A stretch of 64,000 nucleotides of DNA from Yersinia mollaretii ATCC 43969. Lineage in GTDB: Bacteria > Pseudomonadota > Gammaproteobacteria > Enterobacterales > Enterobacteriaceae. This document shows, in pieces, positions 40,266 through 50,226 of the stretch. Positions within the stretch are counted from its first letter, which is position 1, and each line of letters opens with the position of its first letter. The stretch is taken from contig NZ_CP054043.1 in the NCBI RefSeq assembly GCF_013282725.1, positions 2,604,001 through 2,668,000 of the forward strand, in the 5' to 3' direction. A model generated the notes under the pieces. That model searched no databases and was not told the origin of the DNA. It saw only the letters and a list, made by a program, of their open reading frames with translations. Both the position numbers and the translations under genes were made by a program.

Positions 40266-41330
40266 TTACAAGGCGATAAAATGATAAACGGTGGTGGCGC
40301 GATAGGTTTTCCCCGGTTTTAACCAGCAATCAGGTTGTGGCCATTCGGGGTGATTCGGGCTATCCGGCAGGAATTCACTTTCCAGTGCAACACCGGTATA
40401 GCTGGCATAGGTTCCGCCATTTCGCGATGGCGTTCCACCCAAGAAATTGCCGCTATACAGCTGCAAGGCCGGTGCTGTGGTATAGACACTCATTTGTACC
40501 CGATTGTCGGATGACCACAAATGTGCCGCTGGGCTTTCCGTGGCACCACAGGTCCGATGCAGCAAATAAGCATGGTCATAACCCTTTACCCGCTGTTGGC
40601 AGCGGTCTTGCAGGAAGTCGCGCGCCAGTGTCTTCGGCTGACGGAAGTCCATGCCGGTTTTCTCAACGTTCGCCAGCCCGCTGGTGGGGATGCCATCACT
40701 ATCGACCGGCAAGTAGCGGTCCGCAAATAGCTGTAAACGATGTGCCCGAACATCACGCCCTTCGCCATCCAGATTGAAGTAAGCATGATTGGTCAGATTC
40801 ACGGGGCAGGTTTTATCCACTTGCGCCTGATAGTGAATCTCTAACCGATTATCTTCGGTTAACAGATATTGCACTTCAGCAGTCAGATTGCCGGGAAAAC
40901 CCTGATCACCCTCCGGCGAATACAGTTGGTAGGTTACCCGCTTTTCATCCTGCTTAACTTTTTGCCAGCGACGGGCATGAAACCCTTCTGGGCCTCCATG
41001 GAGCTGGTGAGGGCCTTGATTGGGTATCAATTGGATCGTTTCACCCTCCACCTTAATTTGCGCGTTAGCAATACGATTCGCGTAGCGGCCAACCGTGGCT
41101 CCAAGGTAAGCCCCTTGATGCAGGTAGTCAGCGGGGGTTTGGCAGCCCAGCAGCAACTCACGCTTTTCGCCCCCTTGCAGCGGCAGTATTGCCGAAAGCC
41201 AAGTCGCGCCCCAATCCATCAGTGTCACACTCATGCCTGATTTATTGTGCAATTCGGTCAATTCAAAGGGCTGACCATCCGGTGCTAACTGGTTAACACT
41301 GCTGGGTGATGCAGCGTCGTTTTTCAGCAT
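40266..41330 (-). CDS. galM: Galactose mutarotase (aldose 1-epimerase)
   Basis: This 354-residue cytoplasmic enzyme converts beta-D-galactose to the alpha anomer used by GalK. Family runs are [46 protein letters not shown] with the catalytic histidine, and [22 protein letters not shown] sequence with the catalytic glutamate. I chose the ATG at 41330, which gives the family length and overlaps the end of galK by 7 bases. A start at 41357 would add nine residues inside galK. It is the last gene of galETKM. Confidence 0.95.
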   Translation of the reverse strand: MLKNDAASPSSVNQLAPDGQPFELTELHNKSGMSVTLMDWGATWLSAILPLQGGEKRELLLGCQTPADYLHQGAYLGATVGRYANRIANAQIKVEGETIQLIPNQGPHQLHGGPEGFHARRWQKVKQDEKRVTYQLYSPEGDQGFPGNLTAEVQYLLTEDNRLEIHYQAQVDKTCPVNLTNHAYFNLDGEGRDVRAHRLQLFADRYLPVDSDGIPTSGLANVEKTGMDFRQPKTLARDFLQDRCQQRVKGYDHAYLLHRTCGATESPAAHLWSSDNRVQMSVYTTAPALQLYSGNFLGGTPSRNGGTYASYTGVALESEFLPDSPNHPEWPQPDCWLKPGKTYRATTVYHFIAL

Positions 41331-42475
41331 AAACCCGCTCCTTGTGAAGCCTGACATACGTAGAAAGTTTCTGTCCTGCCGCCGCTATGTGCCGGATACT
41401 CCCGCGCGACGGTGGCTCGAACTTGCTCGACCAGCGAGGTGGGCATCAGCGCGACAATACAGCCACCAAAGCCACCGCCAGTCATACGAACACCACCTTG
41501 CTCCCCAATCACTGATTTAACAATATCCACCAAGCTATCGATCGGCGGAACTGTGATCTCGAAATCATCACGCATCGAAATGTGAGACTCCTGCATCAAT
41601 TGCCCCATCAACTTCAAATCGCCGCAGGCTAGCGCATCAGCAGCCGCTAGTGTGCGCTCATTTTCAGTAATCACATGGCGAGCGCGTTTTGCCACCACCG
41701 GGTCTAGCTCATCCTGAATGGAGAAGAACAGGTTAGGATCGACGTCACGTAGCGCTTTGACCCCAAAGAAGCGGGCGGCGGTTTCACACTGCTGGCGGCG
41801 CGTGTTGTATTCGCTATCCACCAACCCCCGCTTCACATTGGAGTTGATAATCACTACCGCGACCTTGTCTGGCATCGACACCGCGCGGGTTTCCAGAGTG
41901 CGGCAATCGATCAACAGCGCATGATCTTGCTGGCCCAGTGCGGAGATCAACTGATCCATAATGCCGCAGTTACAGCCGACAAACTGGTTCTCTGCCTCTT
42001 GCCCATTCAGGGCCAGCTCTACGCCACTGAGCGGCAACTGGTAGAGTGATTGCAGCGCCTGACCGACCGCCACTTCCAATGACGCCGATGAGCTGAGGCC
42101 CGCGCCCTGTGGCACATTGCCACTGATAACCAAATCTGCGCCACCGAAATTGGTATCGCGTAGTTGCAGATGTTTCACTACGCCGCGCACGTAATCTGCC
42201 CAGCGGTATTCAGGGTGTGGGACGATGGGGGCATCCAGCGAGAAAATATCCTGCTGGTTGTCATAATCAGCCGCAATCACCCGAATTTGACGATCATCGC
42301 GCTTACCGCAACTGATCACGGTTTCATAATCAATGGCGCAGGGCAGCACAAAACCGTCGTTATAATCGGTGTGTTCGCCAATGAGATTGACGCGGCCCGG
42401 CGCTTTGATAGTGATGTCCGCGTCGCGGTTAAACTGTTGGCGGAAAATAGCCTGGGTATGCTGTTTTAAACTCAT
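41324..42475 (-). CDS. galK: Galactokinase
   Basis: This 383-residue GHMP kinase phosphorylates alpha-D-galactose at C1. The sugar-binding signature [19 protein letters not shown] lies at about 27-45. The nucleotide loop [19 protein letters not shown] and the C-terminal [17 protein letters not shown] motif are intact. Its first base overlaps the galT stop, so the two are coupled. Confidence 0.98.
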   Translation of the reverse strand: MSLKQHTQAIFRQQFNRDADITIKAPGRVNLIGEHTDYNDGFVLPCAIDYETVISCGKRDDRQIRVIAADYDNQQDIFSLDAPIVPHPEYRWADYVRGVVKHLQLRDTNFGGADLVISGNVPQGAGLSSSASLEVAVGQALQSLYQLPLSGVELALNGQEAENQFVGCNCGIMDQLISALGQQDHALLIDCRTLETRAVSMPDKVAVVIINSNVKRGLVDSEYNTRRQQCETAARFFGVKALRDVDPNLFFSIQDELDPVVAKRARHVITENERTLAAADALACGDLKLMGQLMQESHISMRDDFEITVPPIDSLVDIVKSVIGEQGGVRMTGGGFGGCIVALMPTSLVEQVRATVAREYPAHSGGRTETFYVCQASQGAGLC

Positions 42476-43539
42476 TATTTGACTCCGGCTTCACGATAAT
42501 GAACATCACTGACTGCCCGCAGGAGTTCAGCCGCCTGCTCTGCTGTCAGGTCGCGCTGGGTTTCGGCCAGCATCTCATAACCCACCATAAATTTACGTAC
42601 CGACGCCGAGCGCAGTAATGGTGGGTAAAAGTGAGCATGCAACTGCCAATGCGCGCTGTTTTCTCTATTACTGTTTTCTGCATCATAGGGCGCGCCATGC
42701 CACCCCATTGAATACGGGAAGGAGCACGAGAATAGATTGTCGTAGCGGCTGGTCAGTTTTTTCAGCGCGATAGCCAGATCGGTGCGCTGTGCCGCCGAGA
42801 TATCGTCTAAGCGCAATATCTGTGCTTTTGGCAGCAACAAGGTTTCAAAGGGCCATGCCGCCCAGTAGGGCACAACGGCTAACCAGTGCTCGGTTTCAAC
42901 CACGGTTCTGCTGCCGTCACGGCGCTCACGCTCGGCATAGTCGAGTAGCATCGGCGACTGATGCTGCTGAAAGTAGTCCCGCTGTAGGCGGTCTTCCCGT
43001 GCGGCTTCATTCGGCAAGAAGCTATTGGCCCAAATCTGCCCGTGGGGATGGGGATTCGAGCAGCCCATTGCCGCGCCTTTATTCTCAAACACTTGAACCC
43101 ACGGGTAAATTTTACCCAACTCGGTACTCTGTTGTTGCCAAGTCTGAATCACGTCCTCCAGCGCGGGCAGTGTCAGTTGTGGCAGTGTTTTACTGTGATC
43201 CGGTGAGAAGCAGATGACCCGGCTGGTGCCACGGGCGCTTTGGCTGCGCATCAGCGGGTCTTCGCTCTGCGGCGCATCGGGGGTATCGGGCATCAGTGCG
43301 GCAAAGTCATTGGTAAACACATAGGTGGAGGGGTAGTCAGGATTGACGTCGCCCGTCACCCGCGTGTTGCCGGGGCATAAGAAGCAATCAGGATCGTGCG
43401 CTGGTAAGCTCTCAGTCGCGGGGGCTTCTTGCTGGCCTTGCCACGGGCGCTTGGCCCTGTGGGGCGATACCAACACCCACTGATCACTCAGTGGGTTATA
43501 TCTGCGATGTGGATGATCCACAGGGTTAAAATCAGTCAT
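42475..43539 (-). CDS. galT: Galactose-1-phosphate uridylyltransferase
   Basis: This 354-residue enzyme of the Leloir pathway exchanges UMP between UDP-glucose and galactose-1-phosphate. The nucleophile is H166 in [14 protein letters not shown]52 and C55 (DCFLCPGN) are likely zinc ligands, together with downstream histidines. The start [17 protein letters not shown] is typical. It begins 9 bases after galE. Confidence 0.98.
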   Translation of the reverse strand: MTDFNPVDHPHRRYNPLSDQWVLVSPHRAKRPWQGQQEAPATESLPAHDPDCFLCPGNTRVTGDVNPDYPSTYVFTNDFAALMPDTPDAPQSEDPLMRSQSARGTSRVICFSPDHSKTLPQLTLPALEDVIQTWQQQSTELGKIYPWVQVFENKGAAMGCSNPHPHGQIWANSFLPNEAAREDRLQRDYFQQHQSPMLLDYAERERRDGSRTVVETEHWLAVVPYWAAWPFETLLLPKAQILRLDDISAAQRTDLAIALKKLTSRYDNLFSCSFPYSMGWHGAPYDAENSNRENSAHWQLHAHFYPPLLRSASVRKFMVGYEMLAETQRDLTAEQAAELLRAVSDVHYREAGVK

Positions 43540-43548
43540 AACAATACC

Positions 43549-44565
43549 TTAATCGGGATAGCCCTGCGGATTGTTGGATTGCCAGCGCCAAGTGTCGGCT
43601 GCCATTTCGTCCAGTGAGCGGCTGGTGCGCCAGCCCAACTCTGCTGCTGCTTTGGTCGAGTCTGCCCAGTAAGCGGGTAAATCGCCCTCGCGACGGGGAG
43701 CAAAATGGTAGGCCAGCGGTTTGCCACAGGCTTTGCTGAACGCCTCAACCACTTGTAAAACACTGCTGCCGATACCGGCACCCAGATTGAAAATATGCAC
43801 GCCGGGCTGATTGTGCAGTTTTTTCATCGCCGCCACATGGCCATCGGCTAAATCGACCACATGAATGTAATCCCGCACCCCGGTGCCATCGGCGGTGGGG
43901 TAGTCATTACCAAATATCGCCAGTGATTCACGGCGGCCCACGGCCACCTGAGCAATAAATGGCATCAGGTTATTCGGGATGCCTTGTGGGTCTTCACCCA
44001 TCAGCCCTGACGGATGGGCACCAACCGGATTGAAATAGCGCAGAATCGTCATATTCCATTGTGGATCAGCCAGTTGCACATCTCGCAGGATCTGCTCAAC
44101 CATCAATTTACTCTGGCCATAGGGGCTGGAGGGGGAGCCAGTTGGGAAGCTTTCGACGTAAGGAATTTTCGGCTGGTCGCCATAGACAGTGGCGGATGAG
44201 CTGAAGATAAAGTTTTTGACCTGCGCCTCGCGCATCGCCTCCAGCAAGACTAAGGTGCCATAGACATTATTATCGTAATATTCCAATGGCTTACTGACCG
44301 ACTCACCCACGGCTTTCAGGCCTGCAAAATGAATAACGGCATGAATAGGATGAGCCGCAAAGATTTTGTCGAGCAGTGCGCGATCACGGACGTCACCCTG
44401 ATACAGTTCAGGGGTGTAGCCGGTCAGGCTGTTTATCCGAGCTAATACGCTGGATTTGCTGTTACAAAGGTTGTCGAGGATGACTGGCTTATAGCCTGCT
44501 TCAATCAATTGCACACAGGTATGGCTACCAATGTAACCGCTACCACCTGTTACCAGAACGTACAT
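43549..44565 (-). CDS. galE: UDP-glucose 4-epimerase
   Basis: This is a 338-residue short-chain dehydrogenase-like epimerase that interconverts UDP-galactose and UDP-glucose. The NAD-binding run VTGGSGYIGSHTC is at about 5-17. The catalytic tyrosine and lysine lie in PYGQSKLMVEQ near residue 149. Length equals E. coli GalE. GGAGTC precedes the ATG on the minus strand. It heads the galETKM operon and also supplies UDP-galactose for surface sugars. Confidence 0.98.
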   Translation of the reverse strand: MYVLVTGGSGYIGSHTCVQLIEAGYKPVILDNLCNSKSSVLARINSLTGYTPELYQGDVRDRALLDKIFAAHPIHAVIHFAGLKAVGESVSKPLEYYDNNVYGTLVLLEAMREAQVKNFIFSSSATVYGDQPKIPYVESFPTGSPSSPYGQSKLMVEQILRDVQLADPQWNMTILRYFNPVGAHPSGLMGEDPQGIPNNLMPFIAQVAVGRRESLAIFGNDYPTADGTGVRDYIHVVDLADGHVAAMKKLHNQPGVHIFNLGAGIGSSVLQVVEAFSKACGKPLAYHFAPRREGDLPAYWADSTKAAAELGWRTSRSLDEMAADTWRWQSNNPQGYPD

Positions 44566-44641
44566 AAAAGACTCCTCGAATGACTTTGGTCTAAGAAAGA
44601 TAGCACGCCATTATCGGCAAAAAGGTGATCTGCGCTCAATA

Positions 44642-44657
44642 ATGGAATCGTTTACAC
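44642..44657. promoter_or_regulatory. GalR/GalS operator upstream of galE
   Basis: Read on the galE strand this is GTGTAAACGATTCCAT. It differs only in the last base from the E. coli external gal operator as I recall it (GTGTAAACGATTCCAC). It lies 77-92 bases before the galE start codon. Confidence 0.8.
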
Positions 44658-44761
44658 TCAATTTTATCCAAGCTTATTCTCTGTCGGAGCATAAAAACAG
44701 CGGAATGAACAAGGATAGGCAAAAAATCACAAAAATCTCGGTCGTGACAATGATAACTGAA

Positions 44762-44777
44762 GTGGTAGCGTTCCCAT
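44762..44777. promoter_or_regulatory. Second, weaker gal-operator-like site
   Basis: GTGGTAGCGTTCCCAT resembles the 16-base gal operator, with three departures from the consensus. It starts with the same GTGGTAGCG as the E. coli internal operator. Its centre lies 120 bp from the first site. Function is inferred. Confidence 0.45.
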
Positions 44778-44871
44778 CCATCAATTCAGCAGGAATGTCC
44801 TGCTCGGATGTCGTGACCCGATGCGGCAGCGAAAGCTCGCATCGGGTCAGGGGAAACGCCGCCAATAGAGG

Positions 44872-45690
44872 TTAGTGCGGCAGATAAAGTGGATAGGTGA
44901 AGAACAATAAATGCAGCAAATTAAACGCGAAATGAAATGCCACTGCCACCCATAAACGACCGCTCCACAGCCATGCCAAGCCGTAAATCAGCCCTGCTAG
45001 TGTGGCGAATACCATCAAGAGTGGGCCACCCGCAAAATGTGCCGCACCAAAGAGCAGGGCGGTGAGAATCAGTGCCGGATAGCTCCCCAACCACTGGCTC
45101 AAACGCTGCTGCAAATAGCCACGGAACAGCGCTTCTTCAGCCAAACAGACAAAAAAGACATTGGCGATGATAAAGGAGCCAATCCATGCCGGGGTGTGCA
45201 ACTCAATCTTCAGGCCACCCAAGGCGGTGGCGAGCAGCAGCAGTGCGGGCATACTGACAATCAATACAACCCAGCCCATTCGGCCCATGGAGGGATGTTT
45301 TTTGGCGACAAACAGGGTGGGTAGGCAAGCCAGCAAGATAAAGGGGAGTAACGCCTTATCGAGGTTGTAGTACATGCTGAAAGGTGCGCTGAGCGGCCCT
45401 ACCGTGACTTTATCCAGCACTTTCAGATTGTTAAAACCGGGCACCAGATGCAGGAACAGCGCGATGGAGGCCAATACCAGCATAATTTCCAGCCCGATAG
45501 CCAACCATTTATGCGAACGATATTTATTCAGCAGCAGCGCAACGATCAGGGTCACCAACAAGAAGGCGGCTGAGGGCAGTGTCAGAACACCGTGATAAAA
45601 GGCCATCGACAGTGAAGTGGCCAAGAGAAACAGGGCCAGCCCCCGGTTAATGGATAGAAAAAGCAGCGACGCCGCAAGTACACCCCACAT
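44872..45690 (-). CDS. CPBP family intramembrane glutamic endopeptidase (CAAX-protease-like)
   Basis: This is a 272-residue membrane protein with about eight hydrophobic segments and a C-terminal ABI/CPBP domain. The three catalytic motifs are complete: E185-E186-A-L-F-R190 (EExxxR), H218 in GAAHFAGG, and H253 with N257 in FHFAFN. Members cleave substrates inside the membrane or act in bacteriocin immunity. The substrate here cannot be read from the sequence. It stands alone between modF and galE, both on the same strand. ATG at 45690 is used; GGG lies 9-11 bases before it. Confidence 0.82.
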   Translation of the reverse strand: MWGVLAASLLFLSINRGLALFLLATSLSMAFYHGVLTLPSAAFLLVTLIVALLLNKYRSHKWLAIGLEIMLVLASIALFLHLVPGFNNLKVLDKVTVGPLSAPFSMYYNLDKALLPFILLACLPTLFVAKKHPSMGRMGWVVLIVSMPALLLLATALGGLKIELHTPAWIGSFIIANVFFVCLAEEALFRGYLQQRLSQWLGSYPALILTALLFGAAHFAGGPLLMVFATLAGLIYGLAWLWSGRLWVAVAFHFAFNLLHLLFFTYPLYLPH

Positions 45691-45809
45691 AAATAATCCC
45701 TTTATAGTTGAATGATGTTCAACCGAAAAATAGTCCGTTCTCCACCGTTAGCGTGGATGATCGCTGACGGTGGGAAATGGCTGAAGGTGGGAATGGTAAC
45801 ATAGGCGAT

Positions 45810-47321
45810 TTAGCGGGGTAAAATCTCCTGACGATAGTGATAAATATCGCCATCGGGAATAAAGGTCAAACGGTGGGTAATGCACTCTGGTGCATCCTCC
45901 GCGTGGTGAGAGACGAACAGGAGTTGTGTCTCCCCCTCGCCGATCATCACATCAATAAAACGGCGGACTAACAGGCGGTTAAGCGGATCTAAACCCTGCA
46001 ATGGCTCATCAAGAATCAGCAGCGCCGGATGTTTAACCAGCGCCCGCGCAATCAATGCCAGCCGTTGTTGTCCCCAAGATAAACTGTGGAAGGGCTGATT
46101 GGCGGCGGTGGCAGAGAAGCCCAACAGGGCCAGCCATTCATCAGCTAACTGTTGTTGGCGATCAGATACGGCCTGATAAATACCAATAGAATCGAAAAAG
46201 CCGGACAAAATGACATTACGCAAGCTGGAGCTGACTCGATAGTCCAAGTGCAGGCTGCTGCTGACATAGCCAATATGGCGCTTGATATCCCAGATGGTTT
46301 CGCCACTGCCTCGGCGGCGGCCAAACAGTGTCAAATCATTGCTGTAGCCTTGCGGGTGATCGCCGGTGATCAGGCTGAGCAGGGTGGATTTTCCCGCGCC
46401 GTTCTGGCCGATAATTTGCCAGTGCTCGCCGGGATTCACCTGCCAACTCAGGTTGTGCAGAATAGGGCGGTCATTGTACTCCACCACCCCATTGCGCAAG
46501 ATAATCAGCGGCTTATCTCTCGGTAATGTTATCTGTTGCTGCGGATGTTCTGTTTCGGGGAGTGACAAGCCATCCAGATTTTCACTGTGTGCCAGTTGAG
46601 CAATCAGGGCTTCGGACAAAATCTGTTGGCGTGGGCCGGTATGGGTCAGATGGCAGTCCGCCAGCACGCCGACATACTGCACAAAATCAGGGATATCATC
46701 GAAGCGATTCAGGACCAAAACCAGTGTGACACCTTGCGCAGCAAGGGTGGATAACCTGCCCGCGAGCTGTGCACGGGCGGCAACATCCAGCCCATCGAAG
46801 GGTTCATCCAGAATCAGCAGATCCGGTTGTGACATGAGTGCGCGACACAACAGCGTTTTGCGGGTTTCGCCGGTCGAGAGGTATTTAAAGCGGCGCGAGA
46901 GTAGTTGGCTAATACCAAATTGCTCGGCTAACTGCTGGCAGCGCTGCGGATCGCGGTGCTCTTCCTGAATGATTTCAGCGGTGGTGCGCCCGGTATCATC
47001 CTCATCCGCGCTGAGCAGGTCGGTGTTATTGCGCTGCCACTCTTCGCTGACGAGCTGCTGGAGCTGTTCGAATGACAAGCGTACGGTATGCTGAAAATCA
47101 CTCTGACGGCTGCCGCTTAATAGGGTCAGTTCTCCGGATAATGCTTTAGCCAGTGCTGATTTTCCGCTGCCATTGGCCCCGACAAATGCCCAGCTATTAC
47201 CGGATTGCGGCGGGTCTCCCGGCAACCTTGCATCAGTAAAAGAGAGAGATAACTCTGGCACGATGAGTGTCCGGGTGTCACTCAGGCGAAAACAACCTTG
47301 CGATATATGCAACTCAGACAT
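45810..47321 (-). CDS. modF: Molybdate-linked ABC ATPase ModF
   Basis: This 503-residue protein contains two complete ABC ATPase domains in tandem. Walker A motifs are GANGSGKSAL (first half) and GQNGAGKSTL (second half). ABC signatures are LSTGETRKTLL and LSWGQQRLALI, with Walker B LLILDEPFDGLD and LLILDEPLQGLD. It is linked to modE and related to ModC-type ATPases, but no permease partner is encoded and its role is unresolved. I chose the ATG at 47321 with GGAAGGG upstream; the start at 47387 would add 22 residues that are not family-like. Confidence 0.94.
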   Translation of the reverse strand: MSELHISQGCFRLSDTRTLIVPELSLSFTDARLPGDPPQSGNSWAFVGANGSGKSALAKALSGELTLLSGSRQSDFQHTVRLSFEQLQQLVSEEWQRNNTDLLSADEDDTGRTTAEIIQEEHRDPQRCQQLAEQFGISQLLSRRFKYLSTGETRKTLLCRALMSQPDLLILDEPFDGLDVAARAQLAGRLSTLAAQGVTLVLVLNRFDDIPDFVQYVGVLADCHLTHTGPRQQILSEALIAQLAHSENLDGLSLPETEHPQQQITLPRDKPLIILRNGVVEYNDRPILHNLSWQVNPGEHWQIIGQNGAGKSTLLSLITGDHPQGYSNDLTLFGRRRGSGETIWDIKRHIGYVSSSLHLDYRVSSSLRNVILSGFFDSIGIYQAVSDRQQQLADEWLALLGFSATAANQPFHSLSWGQQRLALIARALVKHPALLILDEPLQGLDPLNRLLVRRFIDVMIGEGETQLLFVSHHAEDAPECITHRLTFIPDGDIYHYRQEILPR

Positions 47322-47429
47322 CACCCTTCCCACATTTTGCAACACAATAAGAGTGTTAGGGATAAGCGGAAAGGGCAGTAATGTCAATAAGCGATGCTAG
47401 GCTAACAGTTAATCACTGAACTAAATTAT

Positions 47430-48221
47430 TCAGCAAAGTGTCGCGATAATGACGCGATCAGCATTGAACTGAGCAATAACAGGGCTACCCATGCGTAAAT
47501 TCAATTGGTGTAATTCGCTGTTGTTTTGCGTCGAACAGAGGCTGGCTCCGCCCGTTAAAGTCACCATCACTTCGCTATGATCATGACCCGGTTCGATACT
47601 GGCAACCGTGCCTGCGAGCGAGTTATCTGCTGCCCCGGCCAGTGCCTGGTCGGTGACCAGCTTTACCCACGGCGCTTTTATCAGCGCCAACACCTCTTTG
47701 CCCGCTGACAGTTGCAGCCGATCGGCACTCTGTTGGGTGACGGCTGCGGATAACCGGGTCTTGCCATCTGACAGCAGGATATTGACGTGTTGTTGAACCT
47801 GCTGGTGGTCGCGCTCAATCACGGTGCCGAAAAATTGGTTACGGGCGCTGGTTTGCAGCGAGAAACGGGAGATGGCGGCCAGTAAACTATCGAGTGGCAT
47901 CGAATCTTCTTTCAGCGTATCGAACGCTTTTTGTTGAATTTTCGCCAATAAATCATAAAGTTGGATTAAGCGCTCACCATAACGGGTCAGATGTGCACCG
48001 CCGCCGCCTTTGCCGCCCGTTGCCCGCTCCACCAGTATTTCTTCAGCCAAGGTATTCATCTCATTGATGGCATCCCAAGCACTTTTATAGCTAATACCGG
48101 CGAGTTTGGCTCCCTGACTGATAGAGCCTGTGTGCTGTATCTGCTTTAGCAATGCAATGCGGCGGGGATCAGCAAACAGCCGTTGCTGAAGTTTTAAGGT
48201 AAGTAGGATTTCTGCCTGCAT
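47430..48221 (-). CDS. modE: Molybdate-responsive transcriptional regulator ModE
   Basis: This is a 263-residue dimeric regulator. The N-terminal winged helix has QHTGSISQGAKLAGISYKSAW. The linker run ATGGKGGGGAHLTRYGERL follows, and then two MOP-type molybdate-binding domains (about 123-191 and 197-263, ending ADRVIIATLC). It represses modABC when molybdate is bound. I chose the ATG at 48221, which gives the E. coli start MQAEILLTLKLQQ. An upstream start at 48284 is not supported. A matching operator stands before modA in this window. Confidence 0.96.
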   Translation of the reverse strand: MQAEILLTLKLQQRLFADPRRIALLKQIQHTGSISQGAKLAGISYKSAWDAINEMNTLAEEILVERATGGKGGGGAHLTRYGERLIQLYDLLAKIQQKAFDTLKEDSMPLDSLLAAISRFSLQTSARNQFFGTVIERDHQQVQQHVNILLSDGKTRLSAAVTQQSADRLQLSAGKEVLALIKAPWVKLVTDQALAGAADNSLAGTVASIEPGHDHSEVMVTLTGGASLCSTQNNSELHQLNLRMGSPVIAQFNADRVIIATLC

Positions 48222-48423
48222 ATTTTTTGCTCCAGCGGGAAAGGCGTATCGTGCTCTAACTAACTGTTTATAGACAGATCGCACGTTTGGCAGGTTACAA
48301 TTTTTTACGGTTAGTTAAAATAACAGGATTCATTCATTGCTGATATGATTTACAGTAAATGATAGATGGTGGTTCTTGTGGTAACCTAGGTTATCGCTCA
48401 ATAAGCAGTAATGAGAGGCTGGC

Positions 48424-48564
48424 ATGTTAGAACTATTGAAAAGTCTGGTCTTTGCCGTGGTCATGGTGCCCGTGGTGATGGCAGTGATTTTGGGTATGAT
48501 CTATGGGCTGGGCGAGGTGTTTAATATCATCTCCAAAACTGGCCACACCAAAGAACGCTCTTAA
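48424..48564 (+). CDS. acrZ: AcrAB-TolC efflux pump small subunit AcrZ
   Basis: This 46-residue single-helix protein, formerly YbhT, binds AcrB and modifies its drug selectivity in E. coli. [20 protein letters not shown] is almost identical to the E. coli N-terminus, and the kinked helix with its proline at residue 16 is kept. Only the short tail ([10 protein letters not shown]) differs. GAGAGGCTGGC precedes the ATG. It lies between modE and modA, as in E. coli. Confidence 0.95.
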   Translation: MLELLKSLVFAVVMVPVVMAVILGMIYGLGEVFNIISKTGHTKERS

Positions 48565-48704
48565 TCTGATTTCTGAATTTAAATGCCCGGCGCTTAACTG
48601 CTGGGCATTTTCGTCTTTACTCTTCGCTTCATCTCTTCCCGATGGTCACAACTCAAGTTACCTCACATCTTGCCGATAAATTGCATGACCTGCTTAGGAT
48701 GTTA

Positions 48705-48728
48705 CGTTATATTTCAATTTATATAACG
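48705..48728. promoter_or_regulatory. ModE operator of modABC
   Basis: CGTTATAT (48705-48712) and ATATAACG (48721-48728) form a perfect 8-bp inverted repeat with an 8-base spacer. This matches the known ModE box type. It ends 23 bases before the modA start, and modE is encoded 0.5 kb away. Confidence 0.85.
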
Positions 48729-48751
48729 GGCTTATTAATGCGGAGAACAAC

Positions 48752-49531
48752 ATGAAAAATCAATATGGTAAAGTGAGTAAATTGGTCGCGAGCGCGGCAC
48801 TGCTGGCCGCGTTTTCCAGTACCACCTTTGCCGCAGACAACATCACTGTTTTTGCGGCCGCCTCGCTGACCAATGCGCTGCAAGATATTGCCGCGCAGTA
48901 TAAAAAAGAGAAGCAGGTGGAGGTAGTCGCCTCTTTTGCCTCATCATCCACCTTGGCACGCCAGATTGAACAGGGCGCACCGGCTGATCTCTTTATTTCT
49001 GCGGATCAGCAATGGATGGATTATGCGATTGATAAACAGCAAATTGTTGCTAATACTCGTTACACTTTATTAGGTAATGAGCTGGTATTAATCGCGCCAC
49101 AAGAGAGCAAAATTGATAAAGTTGTCATTGATAAAAAAACCGACTGGAAAAAATTGCTGGATGGTGGCCGTTTAGCGGTAGGCGATCCTGATCATGTTCC
49201 TGCCGGGATTTATGCCAAAGAGTCACTGGAGAATTTAGGTGCCTGGTCAACTTTAGCCCCAGAAATGGCGCGTGCAAACAACGTGCGTAGCGCGATGGCG
49301 CTGGTCGAGCGGGCGGAAGCGCCGCTGGGTATTGTCTATGGCTCCGATGCGATAGCCAGTAAAAAAGTTAAAGTTGTGGGGATATTCCCGGAAGCAAGCC
49401 ATAAGCCGGTTGAATACCCAATGGCGATTGTTAAAGGCCATGAAAATCCGACCGTCAGTGCTTTTTATGATTACCTGAAAAGCCCTGCTGCTGCGGCTAT
49501 TTTCAAAAATTATGGATTTACCCCACGCTAA
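48752..49531 (+). CDS. modA: Molybdate ABC transporter substrate-binding protein
   Basis: This is a 259-residue periplasmic protein. The signal peptide ends in TTFAA (about 28) before DNITVFAAASLTNALQDIA. The oxyanion-binding serines and other contacts lie in AAASLTNAL and ASFASSSTLARQIEQGAPAD-type runs. GDPDHVPAGIYAKE is also typical. It captures molybdate or tungstate and delivers it to ModBC. GGAGAAC precedes the ATG. It overlaps modB by one base. Confidence 0.97.
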   Translation: MKNQYGKVSKLVASAALLAAFSSTTFAADNITVFAAASLTNALQDIAAQYKKEKQVEVVASFASSSTLARQIEQGAPADLFISADQQWMDYAIDKQQIVANTRYTLLGNELVLIAPQESKIDKVVIDKKTDWKKLLDGGRLAVGDPDHVPAGIYAKESLENLGAWSTLAPEMARANNVRSAMALVERAEAPLGIVYGSDAIASKKVKVVGIFPEASHKPVEYPMAIVKGHENPTVSAFYDYLKSPAAAAIFKNYGFTPR

Positions 49532-50226
49532 TGATTTTGAGTGAGTATGAATGGCAGGCAATTATTCTCAGCCTGAAGGTTTCTGGAGTGGCGGTGGTGT
49601 GCAGTTTGCCATTAGGTATTTTAATGGCATGGATTTTAGTGCGCTGCCGTTTCCCCGGTAAATCGTTGTTAGATAGCGTTATTCACTTGCCACTGGTGTT
49701 GCCGCCAGTGGTGATTGGTTATTTGCTGCTGATCAGCATGGGCCGGCGCGGTTTTATTGGCGAATGGCTCTATAGCTGGTTTGGCATTAATTTCAGCTTC
49801 AGTTGGCGCGGCGCGGCATTGGCCTCGGCAGTGGTGGCTTTCCCGCTGATGGTCAGGGCTATCCGGCTGGCGCTGGAGGCAGTTGATACTCGTCTGGAAC
49901 TGGCAGCCCGAACTTTAGGCGCGAACCCGTGGCGAGTATTCTTCACCATTACACTGCCGCTCTCTTTACCGGGCGTGATTGCTGGCACTGTGCTCTCTTT
50001 TGCCCGCTCTCTGGGCGAGTTCGGCGCGACTATCACTTTCGTTTCCAATATTCCCGGCGAAACCCGCACCATCCCGCTGGCGATGTACACGCTGATTGAG
50101 ACCCCCGGTGCGGAAGCGGCGGCGGCGCGGCTGTGTGTGATCGCCATTATTTTGTCCTTGGTTTCACTGTTGCTCTCCGAGTGGCTGGCCCGTTGGGGTA
50201 AAAAGCGCATGGGGGTCCCATGTTAG
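49531..50226 (+). CDS. modB: Molybdate ABC transporter permease
   Basis: This is a 231-residue inner-membrane permease with about five or six helices. The cytoplasmic EAA loop that contacts ModC is in [40 protein letters not shown] is a family run. ATG at 49531 shares a base with the modA stop, and the gene overlaps modC by 7 bases, so all three are coupled. Confidence 0.97.
   Translation: MILSEYEWQAIILSLKVSGVAVVCSLPLGILMAWILVRCRFPGKSLLDSVIHLPLVLPPVVIGYLLLISMGRRGFIGEWLYSWFGINFSFSWRGAALASAVVAFPLMVRAIRLALEAVDTRLELAARTLGANPWRVFFTITLPLSLPGVIAGTVLSFARSLGEFGATITFVSNIPGETRTIPLAMYTLIETPGAEAAAARLCVIAIILSLVSLLLSEWLARWGKKRMGVPC

Larger units (their letters stand above)
44566..44871. other. galE upstream region
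   Basis: This stretch of 306 bases lies between galE and the 3' end of the CPBP gene and carries the gal operators listed separately. An open frame at 44642-44875 on the plus strand overlaps the operators and resembles no known protein, so I treat the region as regulatory. Confidence 0.7.

Noticed and set aside
44642..44875. Open frame of 77 codons upstream of galE
   Set aside because: It covers the gal operators, has no ribosome site that I can see and resembles nothing known.
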